This document shows, in pieces, positions 1-10,009 of a DNA stretch of 27,935 nt (the first letter of the stretch is position 1; every line of letters starts with the position of its first letter). The position numbers were made by a program, and so were the translations under genes. Below the pieces are notes generated by a model. That model did not search any database. It was not told the origin of the DNA and saw only the letters and a program-made list of their open reading frames with translations. This stretch comes from Isoetes engelmannii (lineage: Eukaryota; Streptophyta; Lycopodiopsida; Isoetales; Isoetaceae): the NCBI GenBank assembly GCA_011763485.2, contig JAANSK020057798.1:1-27935 (forward strand). Direction: 5' to 3'.

Positions 1-117
1 AATTCACTACGTAGTTGAGCCTGGTTTAGTTGTATCCACCCCAATCTTGACTGCCACATCTTAGCAAACATGTCACATATGTACTCATGGAACAGCCTCC
101 CGGCAATATGCAATGGT

Positions 118-129
118 GATATGGGGCCA
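118..129. repeat. Left target-site duplication of the LINE
   Basis: GATATGGGGCCA here is repeated exactly at 2028-2039, directly after the LINE poly(A). With one copy removed the Helitron reading frame is continuous across the site, which shows that this is a true insertion duplication. Confidence 0.9.
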
Positions 130-2027
130 CAGATAAGTTCTACAGAAAGGTTGACTCTCTCAACTCTAAATTCCTCTCTAAGAATGGGAGGGCTATTCTG
201 GCTAATTCTGTTATTTCTTCCTCTCAGGTCTATCAATCTTCTATTATTATGGCCCCTGAAAAGGTATATAACAAAATGCAAAGTATCATTGGTGGATTTG
301 TTGCAGGTGGATCTAACAGGAGGTGCTGGGTGCCAGTCTCAATGCATGAATGCTGCAAAAGTAAGAAAAATGGAGGACTGGGGATCATCAACATTGAAAA
401 GCATGCTACTGCTCTGTCAGCCAAATACTTCTACAGGGCTTATAATGACCAAATTACCCATCTTGTTGGTACTCTCATTAGACATTATATTGGTAAGTGC
501 CATCCCTTTGGATGGAGGAGGCTGAAGATGCATCTTCCCTATAGCATCTACTTTCAGTTCTCCGTTCCTGCCACTACTCCTATGATCATCAAAAAGTGGA
601 TCAGGGCATGGAACCAAGTAAGAGGCATGTACTCTTGGAAGGAAGGTATCTCCCATGATCATCCAATTTTCTGGAGTTCCCCCCTCATCCTGGATCACCC
701 TGAAACTTGTCTGGCCATGCACTTCCCTGACCTTGCCAAACAGTGGACCAATAGAGGGGTGATCTATATAAGAGATCTTGATAACAATTTTGACTATCAG
801 AACTCTCCCCTTAGAGATCTTGGACCTGAATCTGAGCAGCTCTTTACTATCATTACCCAGAGGATTGCAGGAGGTAACTGGCACCACTCCCCGGATATTT
901 GGCACATCAATGGGATCAGTGGTTACAAAGTGAGAAAAGCCTACAGATATTTGAATAGAGATCAGCAAATCACAATTCATATCAAATGGCAGGCAGATCA
1001 AGATAGAGTCTCTAGAAATCTTAAATTTATGTGGAAGAGTCCTATTCACCCCAAGATCAAGGCCTTCATGTGGCAGCTTTGGCATAGAGCTTTAGCCACT
1101 AACAAAAAGAGATGGAGGCTTGGGATGTCCAATTCTGACATTTGTATCAGGTGTTTGCAGGTTCAGGAAGATGAAGATCATCTGTTTAGAGGCTGCCTTT
1201 GGACAGAATGGATTCTGTAACTTGCTGAGCAAGAACTTAATATCCCAGGCCTTCGTGACATGAGCTCCATTGCTTTCTTCTTTCCAGAAACCCCCAACTG
1301 GAAGTTCTACCTCCTTTTGTGGAGAACATGGAAAGGAAGAAATCAGTTTATTTTTTAAAATGAAATTGTTTGGCCTTATGCTGTTATTAAGCAAACTCAA
1401 TATGACATTGATTGGATCAGGGAAGTATTTGAAATTCAGGACTGAAACTAATTCTCTTCTTACTCTTTCTGACAGGGAACATCCTGATTATGCATAAGAA
1501 GCTGAGGTGGAGGAAGATCAACCTCAATCTGAGTGGTTAGTGGCTATCACAGTTTGGGGTCGGGCTGGCTACCTATCACCATGGCAACTGCTTTTGTGAC
1601 TGTGCCTGTGGCACAACATACAACGCTAAGAGATATTTGGTTTGTGAAGCCAAGGACAAAAAGGACAGATTCAATCCTGGTAAAGCTCATTTATGCATCT
1701 TCCCTTACTGTTTGTTCATCATAATCAATAGGGGCATGGGAAGGAAGGATCATGGACATGTAGAGCCCAAGACAAGAAGTTCATTAGGCTGATTCTACTC
1801 AGTTTCATGATTTAAGGGAAACTTCAGTCTGGACTTATAATTAGCTATGTTTTTTGTTTAAGCTACTAAGGCCTCGGGCCTGTTTTGAGACTGTCTTTCA
1901 TATTTTCCCTAAGGGTATAACCAGCCCTTGCTTAAATGGTTTCTTTTGTAAAACATATGTATATACATATGTCCATATGTACTCTTTTCATATACCTTTA
2001 ATATACAACGCCTTCAATTAAAAAAAA
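130..2027 (+). mobile_element. 5'-truncated L1-type LINE (ORF2 C-terminal part, 3' UTR, poly(A))
   Basis: This is the 3' part of an L1-type non-LTR retrotransposon. One frame is open from about 132 to 1220. It encodes the end of the reverse transcriptase (AILANSVISSSQVYQSSII, then the segment with RRCWVPVSMHECCKSKKNGG) and the zf-RVT region (KIKAFMWQLWHRALATNK, then CIRCLQVQEDEDHLFRGC). After the TAA at 1218-1220 the same frame still reads LRDMSSIAFFFPE and LLWRTWKGRNQFIF, so that stop is premature and the copy is dead. A second in-frame stop follows near 1356. The 3' UTR ends in an A run at 2020-2027. The catalytic polymerase motifs and the endonuclease are missing because of 5' truncation. 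The element sits inside the Helitron gene and is flanked by a 12-base duplication. Confidence 0.88.
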
Positions 2028-2039
2028 GATATGGGGCCA
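2028..2039. repeat. Right target-site duplication of the LINE
   Basis: This is the second exact copy of the 12-base GATATGGGGCCA. It lies immediately 3' of the A run that ends the LINE and immediately before the resumed Helitron coding sequence. Confidence 0.9.
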
Positions 2040-3422
2040 TTGCGTACCTGTAGATGGTACTTATAGAAATGCAAGGTGGTTACGCCCTATGATCTATTCA
2101 CCTGCTGGATCCCTGTATGCCATCCATAAGTTCCATAAGGGAAGAGGAGTGCAAAGTGTAGAGCATCATATGACGAATGTAGTGCATCAATAAGTCTGAT
2201 TCCTCCTCCTTTAGAATGCACCACAATGTCCCTGAGGTTGTCATCTGGGCCAGAGTCAACCAGCATTAATACTGCTATCTCATTTGCCGACGGGGCCGAC
2301 GAGGCACTATACTGCCGTCTACGTGAGTCATGTATGTTGGCACTTGGAATTCGAAGACGCATATCAATATCTGGATTTGCTCGCATGACCTCAGCTGCTG
2401 AGAGAAATATCCGAACAAAAGGGTTCACGTCTGAATGACGTACGACGACGATCCAGCTACAGTTCATCCCCATCCATGATATAAATTTGTGCAAAACACG
2501 AGCTATCATCCTGGCTACCAGGCAGCAAAGTTCCCATCATGTGACACATCCGACCGTTGAAGGTGTACACACCTCCAATGGAGTTTGCCAAAGAGGCATC
2601 GAGTTTGACAGCCAATGAGGCAAATGCAAGGGCGTTGTTGTATTTTCTAATACCAGATCGAAAATCGTTTCCAATCTCATCCCTCCGTGTGTAAAGGTCC
2701 ATGAGAGCAAGAGGAGGGGTTGGGAAGGGTGGCAATGAGACCTTCCCATTGGTGCAACAGAATGTATCAAGTTCATCTTTCCACAACAAAGCCCCACAAT
2801 GCTTGCATTTTTTGGTCATCCTCCCGGCATCGCAATACCGTGGGGTTTGATTAGTCCAGGCTATTTTCCAAAATCCAACCCTAGATCTCCTTACATCCGC
2901 CTTGGTTACTGGTGGATCCCCATCATTATCCTGTAATGCCTCTGCTTGCCTTTGGTTCATCCTCCTCATGCTAACGCTACTTGGCTCTTCATGAGACACA
3001 CTTGCAGAAGAATTTACATACAATCCCGCTTCCACTACATCATCCTCCCCAGCAATATTCCCAGTCTACATTGGGGCAATGGTGGCATGCAGTATGTCAT
3101 CTGATTCTGAGCATTCACCCAACGCTGCTCCAATATTACCTCCATTGCTTGCATTCCAACACCGTTCAGTCAAACATGAAGCTATCGGTGTGCTTGTAGG
3201 CGTTAAGGTGACATTCTAAAACTCTCTAGATAATGCTCTAGCCTTGGCCATACATCTTCGATTCTTACGTTTGCGGGCCAGGCGCCTCTTTCTAGCTGAC
3301 TTTGATTCTTGCTCTAGTGTAACATTCGTATCTTTGCTAACAATAGATCTTTTAGGAGTCGCGCTTTTTGATATCACTATAACCTGAATATCAACGCAAG
3401 AATATGGATCCAATGGGGGCAT

Positions 3423-4076
3423 TTAGGAGAGGCTGACAAAAGTATCTTGGGCGTGCACAATTAAAATCATCTACATATCTTTTCTATTTTAAAACACTAA
3501 CCAAGCAATATTACATAAAGACATCTTCTTTATGCTAGCGTTTGACCTCAAACACTACACGTCCATGCCATCCTAATGGGACCATTGGGTGTGAAAAAAA
3601 GGATAGAGGAAGCAGCAGTATGCACATTCAAGAAATGCACATTAAGAAAGAGGAGACCCTATATATATAAAAGAATTGACTCTATATAAAAGAATTGAGG
3701 TATTGTTTTCTTCACCAAGGAAACAATCCTAATGGGATCATTGAACGCGGGAAGAAGGTAGTGTAGACAAAATAACCCACCTTATAAATATCAACCCTAC
3801 ATAGATGAAGTGATGTAAAATAATAGAAATAAGTGGGAAGGATGCAGAATCTCTCAATAACAAAATTTAGTGAAATAGATACGCTTTTTGTCATTGATCA
3901 ATACGTTGGTTACACCAAAAGAGTACATAAGACATGTACTTAATTAACTTCGATGAAGTGCAATAGAAGAGTATTTGAGAGAGATACTCTTTTACAAAAA
4001 TAGAGTGCTACAATGTGTTCAAAATGGGCTGCCCACAAACAACCTACCATATACATCTACGTATAATCTATAATTC
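3423..4076. other. Intergenic, AT-rich, no gene seen
   Basis: I find no convincing coding signal here. A short imperfect direct repeat (TATATAAAAGAATTGA) occurs at about 3663-3698. The 5' end of the Helitron should lie in or near this stretch but could not be placed. Confidence 0.5.
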
Positions 4077-4853
4077 TCAAGACATGTGGCCATCTCTGCC
4101 ATCTTCCCCGTTTTTCAAAACAAAAAGCATCTCGTCAATCACTTGTTTGACGTCCTTCACTTCCACGAAAGTACTTTCTTTGTAGAAATTTTCAAGCTTG
4201 ACCAGCAGCTCCTCGATGTCAACCATTGTCATCTCATGTACACACTTGGGACATGGGCGCCAAGGTTGCCATTCATACCAGGACCCCAAGGCTCTGACGA
4301 CAAAGGAGATGCGACTAACGTGCACCTCCTTTCGAATCAAACATTTGGCAACATGGCCGCACCAAAATTTGAACCATCTACATAAAAAGGGGAAATGAAA
4401 TTAGAGCAATGGACATGTGTATAGTAGAGGACGACCATAAGCACACTTTAATTGGACATCTAATCTGAAGACCACAAAAATCTCTCCACTCAATAGCAAA
4501 AGGAGGATACAACACTAAACCCAAACAATTGACATGCCTTTCACAACAGTAATCTATATTACATGATCATGATAATTAAAAACATGTGCTAACCTTGCAA
4601 GAGATCCGGAATCAAAAAGTAGTTTGATAAGCAGAATGAGAAATACTTCCTGCAAGAACACAGAGTATTGCAATCAAACAATGCTGCCATAATAATTGGA
4701 CCTGAGCAGTATTAATGCTGATTTATGCGCAGAAATAAGTTAAACAAATGCCTAACCTTGAAGGTACAATCAAGCTTCCCAAAACTTGGAAGCTGGTGCA
4801 CTTGAAAAAGATGTATGTGCAGAAGTCCTGCTGCACTTCACTCTGTCCGAAAC
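4077..4853 (-). pseudogene. Possible remnant of a spliced gene, three exon-like blocks, unknown product
   Basis: On the - strand three blocks have matching splice signals and a compatible frame. Block A runs from one of several AG acceptors (4827, 4830 or 4853) to 4757, with donor GTTAGG. Block B is 4649-4594 (56 bases; acceptor TTCTTGCAG, donor GTTAGC). Block C is 4377 to the stop near 4077, with a T-rich tract and acceptor TTTTATGTAG. Spliced, the frame reads LPSFGKLDCTFK, EVFLILLIKLLFDSGSLA and RWFKFWCGHVAKCLIRKEV, then a CPKC pair and an acidic, probably helical tail ending in GEDGRDGHMS. The A-B and B-C introns would be 107 and 216 bases. I do not recognise the protein. Block A has a stop near its 5' end in this frame, so it is either a 3' gene fragment (for example captured by a transposon) or a chance reading. 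There is no start exon in view. Confidence 0.35.
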
Positions 4854-5124
4854 CTGTAACATAAGTTTTAAGGATCATCATGCATTTAATGCAAGCAACA
4901 ATATCTAAGCAAAAGGAAATACGAAAAAGAAAAATCAGCCAACTTCATAAGTAGATGGTGCATTGCTTTTTAAATTTGAATCATGATGTCAATTGATTCT
5001 AACAAAGAAAAATTAGAATTTGGACTGACTATCTTCCTCTTTTCAATAAGCTTTTTCAGATTTGAGAACATGAGCTCTAGAACTAAGCAAGAATTTGCTG
5101 ATTTAGATGCACTGTACAATGTGC

Positions 5125-5993
5125 CTTTCTTCGGTCAACCAACCATCCAAATATCATGTCTGTTCATTGTACATTCATTCTCAACCAAAGTCTTTGGTTT
5201 GTGATGCCCTACATGGCAGGAGGTTCTTGTTTGAACATCATGAGAGTCGCTCATCCCAACGGTCTAGAAGAACCATTAATAGCTACTTTGCTGAAAGAAA
5301 CTTTAAAAGCTTTGGAATATTTACATTTTCATGGCCATATACAAAGGGATATTAAGGCTGGGAATATTTTAGTTGCTGAAAATGGAATTGTAAAAATTAG
5401 AGATTTTGGAGTTTCAGCTTGCATGTCAGAAATGGATAGGCTAGACAGACAGCTGTTAAGGAGATCCACATTTGTTGGAACTCCAGGTTGGATGGCCCCT
5501 GAGGTATTGGACCCTATATCTGGATATGATATGAGAGCTGACATATGGTCATTTGGAATTTTTGCATTGGAACTTGCGCAGGGACATGCACCTTTTTCTA
5601 ACTACCACCCTCTCAAGGTCCCACAGATTCAATTGCTTTCTCAAAGTCTTTCAGGAATATGATAGCACACTGCTTATGTAAGGATCCATTGAAATGACAC
5701 ACATCAGAGAAGCTTTTGAAACATCCATTTTCTAAGAATGCAAAGACATCTGACTATGTTGTAGAGCACTTGCTGACGGGACTCCCTCTGTGGGAGCGTA
5801 TAAGGGATCTTAAGATTCAAGATGCTGCTGTCTTAGCTACAAAACAACCAATGGAAAGTGAGAAATGCTCCCATGTTGAGTCAACCTTCGGATGGACTTT
5901 TGATGTTGAAGATCTTGAAGATATTGAGGAAAAAGAGGAAGAGGGAGAGCGAGGGGATGAAGCTAGTCCTTCTTATTCTTCACATGACAACTG
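5125..5993 (+). pseudogene. STE20-family (BLUS1-like) Ser/Thr kinase, broken intronless copy
   Basis: This is the C-terminal two thirds of a plant STE20/SPAK-type protein kinase of the BLUS1-like group, with no introns. It reads NHPNIMSVHCTF, LWFVMPYMAGGSC, IATLLKETLKALEYLHFHGH, RDIKAGNIL, DFGVSACM, FVGTPGWMAPEV and ADIWSFGIFALEL. After a frame change and a loss of about 15 residues near 5612-5630 it continues as FSKSFRNMIAHCLCKDP. A TGA at 5692-5694 replaces the expected Arg of the 'KRPT' region. It then reads KLLKHPFSKNAK, DYVVEHLLTGLPLWERI and an acidic tail to 5993. The catalytic-loop His is Gln (QRD instead of HRD). The glycine loop and the catalytic Lys are absent. The lack of introns suggests a retrocopy, although I recall that some BLUS1-type genes are intronless. 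Not expected to encode an active kinase. Confidence 0.85.
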
Positions 5994-7179
5994 AAAGGCA
6001 GCTGCATTATCCTGAATATTACCGGAGAAAAATTTTGGTGGATGAGGACGCAGGAACTAAGGCGCTGAGGAATTAGGCGCTGCCAAACGATTCGTAGGAA
6101 TAGCAGCATGAGGAATAGCGCTAAGGATTTCGTAGGAACTGGGAGCTGCTGGTGGTAAATGCTAGATTTGAATTCATTTGAATTAGCATTCAAGGCAGGC
6201 AGCGCGTCCCACAAGAGGAGACGGATGCGGGGAAGGGAACGCCTCATGCGTCTCCACATGCGGCATTCCGGCACATTGCACGAAGAAACTCCATTTTAAT
6301 AAAGAAAATGTGATAAAGTAGAGGGATTCGTGCATGTCCATATCTATTATTTATCACCATAACACGTGTGGAAATCAAAATTGTTGACATGACCTCAAAT
6401 TCTCGCTTATGAACATCATCATACTAGTGATAGAAGTCTACTATCACAGGGTCACTTATTCAAACTTGATCAATATTGGTCTTTTTATAGCGATATTTCA
6501 TTTTTATATATATAGCACCACTATCACAATAAAGATGTTGCTGCCAGTAGTTCATTGGCTACATTAGATATGTAGGTAATATACTAATGATGATTGTGGC
6601 AATTTACCCTTTAATTTATGAATCCTTATTTGAGTGTAATAGAATGGAAGTTCTTTTTGGTATGGTAGAAATTGAGTGGCCACTTATAGATGATTTGATG
6701 CTTCAAAAAGGAAACAATTTTCCCTTTTCTTTTCATGCATTTGTTTAAAGATTTTTTGCGCGAGACAAAGTTGGGGCTTGAATATGATGGTTGGAAATGT
6801 ATTCCTGCTTTTCAAGCATGTAGTTTTCAAAAAACTGACATTCGCTTTCCTTGTATGATACAAGCAACAATGACAATAGAACAAAGCTTTTTTTTGAACA
6901 ATGGAAATCCAAGATCAGCACGATATAGCTCGATTTCCATTGAGAAGATGATGCAATCAAATGAAACTAGTTTGTAAGGATGCAGGTCCAGGATAACCTA
7001 GAAATTATTCATGTGGATGTCACGTTAAAAGTATTACTGGCTTAGTAGTCATGGACAAGGATAACGAGCAATATATCGAATATCACTAATGCAAGCTGCC
7101 AATCTTAACAATGCTTAACATGTACTCACTTGCAATAATCTAGGTTAATTATAACTTAGACATACTTAATGCATTATAA
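5994..7179. other. Intergenic, AT-rich, no gene seen
   Basis: The part nearest the kinase copy (6000-6290) is more GC-rich and holds short imperfect repeats of CGTAGGAA and GGCGCTG. An AATAAA lies at about 6298. The remainder is AT-rich. An open stretch at 6735-6977 (+) shows no family motif and is probably chance. Confidence 0.5.
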
Positions 7180-7217
7180 AGGAAGGAAGGAAGGAAGGAA
7201 GGAAGGAAGGAAGGAAG
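7180..7217. repeat. (GGAA)n microsatellite
   Basis: About nine uninterrupted units of the tetranucleotide GGAA/AAGG are present. It is likely variable in length between individuals. Confidence 0.97.
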
Positions 7218-7238
7218 TTCCCATTTACAATTTATTCT

Positions 7239-7290
7239 TTCAGCAAGGGCAGTTGATAGACTCCTTCAGCAAGGGCAGTTAATAGACTCT
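7239..7290. repeat. Short tandem duplication (26-base unit, two copies)
   Basis: Two adjacent near-identical copies contain CAGCAAGGGCAGTT (at about 7241 and 7267) followed by (G/A)ATAGACTC. They lie between the GGAA microsatellite and the Gypsy integrase segment. Confidence 0.8.
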
Positions 7291-7308
7291 AGGGCAGCAG
7301 AAGGATTT

Positions 7309-8083
7309 CTAGTAGTGGCAATTTTGAATTGAAGGACAGGTAACGAAAATTGGAAAGGCAGAGTGGCCTCTTTGCCCATAGACCAACTTAAATGGCGTTT
7401 GTCCCGTAGCAACCTTGAAAGTAGTATTATAGGCCCAAAGAACAATGGGTAATTTCTCCTGCCAACCAGTGCATGTTGTATCACAGATTTTCTTCAGCAT
7501 ATGGATCAATGTTTTGGTTGTACTCTTCGCCAAGCCATTGCCCTGCGGGTGATATGCCATGCTCTTGTTATGGTGGATCTGCAGATACTTAGTGGGAGCT
7601 GAAATGGTATGATTGACAAAATGAACCCCTCGATCGCTGACCAACTCAAGTGGGCAGCCAAAGCGTGTGATCACTTGCTGGTATATCACCTTAGTTGTAT
7701 TGGCCGCTGTGTTATCCGATAGAGCGTATGCTTCAGCCCATTTAATTGCATAGTCTGTAATTATCAGAATGTATCGAGCATGAGTGTGCTGGGCAGGAGG
7801 ATCAATTGGTTCAACGAAGTCCATGTCCCACATGGCACAGGGGGTAGGAACGGAAACAAGCCGCAACTAAGCATCTCGAGCATTTGGTCTCCCCATTCAT
7901 TGACAAGGTCGCACTGTCGTGCAACACGATGAGCGTCCTTAAAGAGTGAAGGCCACCAATAACCGGCCAAAAGAAGCTTGCATGCCATATTATCCCCACT
8001 AAAATGCCCATCACCAGGTCCTGCATGGGGCCCTGTTGCAACAATTCTTCTTGCTCGTGGGACAATACGCAAGGCACCTAAAA
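7309..8083 (-). mobile_element. Fossil Ty3/Gypsy retrotransposon segment: integrase
   Basis: This is a fragment of the pol gene of a Ty3/Gypsy LTR retrotransposon on the - strand. Visible parts, in order, are the integrase zinc-binding region (with the typical GHFSGD and AGYWWP motifs), the rve catalytic core and the start of the C-terminal region. Reverse transcriptase, RNase H, gag and LTRs are not seen: the sequence upstream of the integrase is unrelated AT-rich repeat from about 8084. The element is truncated and broken in more than one place, so it is a relic. Most of it (7667-8083) also forms the outer end of the left inverted-repeat arm and has a matching partial copy at 27468-27858 on the + strand. 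Confidence 0.9.
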
Positions 8084-8506
8084 TTAAAACACTATATGGT
8101 TTTTCCCATGGTTATGACTAGGAAACCATTTTACAAAACTAATGGGTGTTTGGGGGTTAATTTCATTAAAAATTTTAAGTGGCTAAACTAATAGGTTCTT
8201 GTGTAAGGGTTGTTAAGGTGGTATTATGGCATGGTAATTGTAAATGGCTTATTTGTGGAGTTTGTCAAAGTGGTATTATATATTGGTAAAATGAAGTGGT
8301 ATAGTTAGTGTTTTAAGGGGATGGTTTGTCGATGTCGTATAACATAATGGTTGTGGATATAATTTTAATATAGTGCTATACTCATGTGATTTTATAATGT
8401 GGTTCATCATTGTGGTAAATTAGCATGGCTAAATCTAATGGTAAATGCACATGGTTCGTAATGTGTTTGTTCTAAATTTGCATGGTTTTATTATGCATTA
8501 GCTTCA

Positions 8507-8548
8507 TGGTTATCATTTATAAACCAATATAATAACCAATGATAACCA
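8507..8548. repeat. Small perfect hairpin (11-base stem)
   Basis: TGGTTATCATT (8507-8517) is the exact reverse complement of AATGATAACCA (8538-8548), separated by 20 bases. The same hairpin is kept in the right arm at 26992-27033. Confidence 0.85.
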
Positions 8549-8557
8549 GTAAGGTTC

Positions 8558-8877
8558 TGTTGTTTGAAGCATTTCAAATTTAGTGGACTAAAACCGTTAA
8601 GGATTGTGGATGGTTTCTTATATATAGTAGTATTTATTTGTTGTTTGAAGCATCTCAAGTTAATGGACTAAAACCATTAAGGATTGTGGATGGTTTCTTG
8701 TATATAGTAGTACTAATTTGTTGTTTGAAGCATTCAAGTTTAGTGGACTAAACCATTAAGGAATGTGGACGGTTTCTTTTATATTATAGTACTTATTTGT
8801 TATTTGAATTATTTCACGTTTAGTGGACTAAACCATAAAGGAATGTGTATAAGTTCTTATATATTGCAGTACTTATT
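8558..8877. repeat. ~80-base tandem repeat, four units (left arm)
   Basis: Units begin near 8558, 8639, 8719 and 8798. Each starts with TGTT(G/A)TTTGAA, then (T/A)AGTGGACTAAA and AAGGA(T/A)TGTG. The right arm has only two units. The last unit is the most diverged. Confidence 0.88.
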
Positions 8878-9900
8878 ACTATTACAGTTATGTCATTATA
8901 CCTGCTTTCCTCAATAGCAATAAAAATTAGGAAGCAAGGGGGATTTGAACCCCAACTATTTCCAAACTCATAGACAATGATTCCAGAAATAGAAATATGT
9001 ATAAAACAAATTTAGATCAAGTAGCGATGAAGCATGGCACTAACAGGTCTTCCTGGAGACATTAAAAATGCTAATCTGGAGCAAGGATGCCCAATATATT
9101 AGAAATACTAATCTAGAGCAAGGATGGCACTAAACCTCAATTCCATATGTTAAATATCTAAATAGCGCCACTGTCCAAATTGGAAATGTCGATGGCAAAA
9201 CCAGCATCTATCATCTAGAAATGTAGAGCCTATATTTTATGGGGGATCTGGTAGATTTACACCAAAAAATCATGATCAGGGAGATACCACAATAAACATT
9301 ATTCTCATGCATGAAAGACTTACGCTGAGAAATGAAGGTCAAGCTCATTGTTGGGCGCAGTTTTGATCTCCATTTGCAACAAAAACATAGAGATGAAATG
9401 GAGTTAGAGGCGGCCAGCATACTGTTCCAGGAGGATCCAAATTAAAAATGGGCTAGAATACCTCTACGAAGGGCTTCAACAAAGAAACTCTGATTTCATT
9501 TGTCCCATAAAGCATCGTCTATGCGAAAATCTCTGTAAAATAAATGGGTCCGTGCAGATGATATGGAAATAATGTCAGTAGAATATCTGAAAAATGGCAC
9601 CTCCCTCAGCTTTTATTTCTCTAGGATCTTGATGCAGGCACTGTTTGTCGTGCCCTGGAAAAGTAGAAACATGGGACTTTTATCTCCTTTACAACCCATT
9701 ATATCGGTTCTTTACTGAAGGACATCAGTCTACTCATCATCACATCATGATTACATTTTACTTCACTTTATTCTACAGATCACATGGAAGCCAATGCACT
9801 CCTAGGTGCGATCATTCCGATTCTATGGTAGGAGCTACATTGCATGTGATTATCCATTACATGTGGCAGTTTTAAGGTCCCTACCACAGGGCCAATTGAT
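8878..9900. other. Non-coding body of the left arm
   Basis: I see no gene. A GATTTGAACCCC box at 8941-8953 is the complement of a Pol III B-box-like sequence and is retained at 26741-26753. Near 9070-9130 there is a local imperfect duplication (AATGCTAATCTGGAGCAAGG, then AATACTAATCTAGAGCAAGG). Two open stretches (9211-9420 - strand; 9645-9875 + strand) are also open in the right arm. The residue differences look neutral and no domain is recognisable, so they are not called as genes. Confidence 0.5.
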
Positions 9901-9990
9901 CATACTTGAACCCATGACCTCGGGGCAATGGACTTTAAAGGTCCCCATTACTAGACCGATATTGGCCAGGTTTGAACCCGTGACCTAAGA
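9880..9990 (-). mobile_element. Possible tRNA-derived SINE head (left arm)
   Basis: On the - strand there are two B-box-like sequences (GGGTTCAAAC at about 9971-9980; GGGTTCAAG at about 9905-9913), each preceded by AGGTCA(T/C)GG as in a tRNA T-arm. Between them AGTCTAGTAATGGGGACC resembles an A box, about 40 bases before the second B box. No tail or target duplication was found. A mirror copy is at 25705-25790. Tentative. Confidence 0.3.
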
Positions 9991-10009
9991 AGGCTTGAAA
10001 TGGTAACCA

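Larger units (their letters stand above)
1..3422 (-). mobile_element. Helitron Rep/helicase gene fragment (N-terminal part), split by a LINE
   Basis: This is the N-terminal part of a Helitron rolling-circle replicase, read on the - strand from about 3422 down past base 1. A basic stretch (ARKRRLARKRK) lies near the start (3216-3422). It is followed by a Cys-rich segment (CKHCGALLW, then a CC pair) and the Helitron-like N-terminal domain (RKYNNALAFASLAVKLD, GVYTFNGRMCHMMGTLLP, FAQIYIMDG). NPFVRIFLSAAEVM and then LLFPYGTYGWHTG continue the domain in a second frame. After the LINE is removed, the same frame runs from 2040 into 117-1 and reads HIAGRLFHEYICDMFAKMW, a recognisable Helitron motif. 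The copy is broken: in-frame stops at 3216-3218, 3066-3068 and 2087-2089, and a frame change near 2430-2460. The HUH nickase and helicase domains would lie left of base 1, and no Helitron terminus was identified. The family is confident; the exact 5' limit is not. Confidence 0.85.

Noticed and set aside
9645-9875. Open frame also open in the other arm (25838-26053), suggesting a conserved small gene
   Set aside because: The 9 differences in 72 aligned residues are changes such as G/R, H/R and C/Y, as expected without selection. No family motif is present and the frame follows from the inverted duplication.
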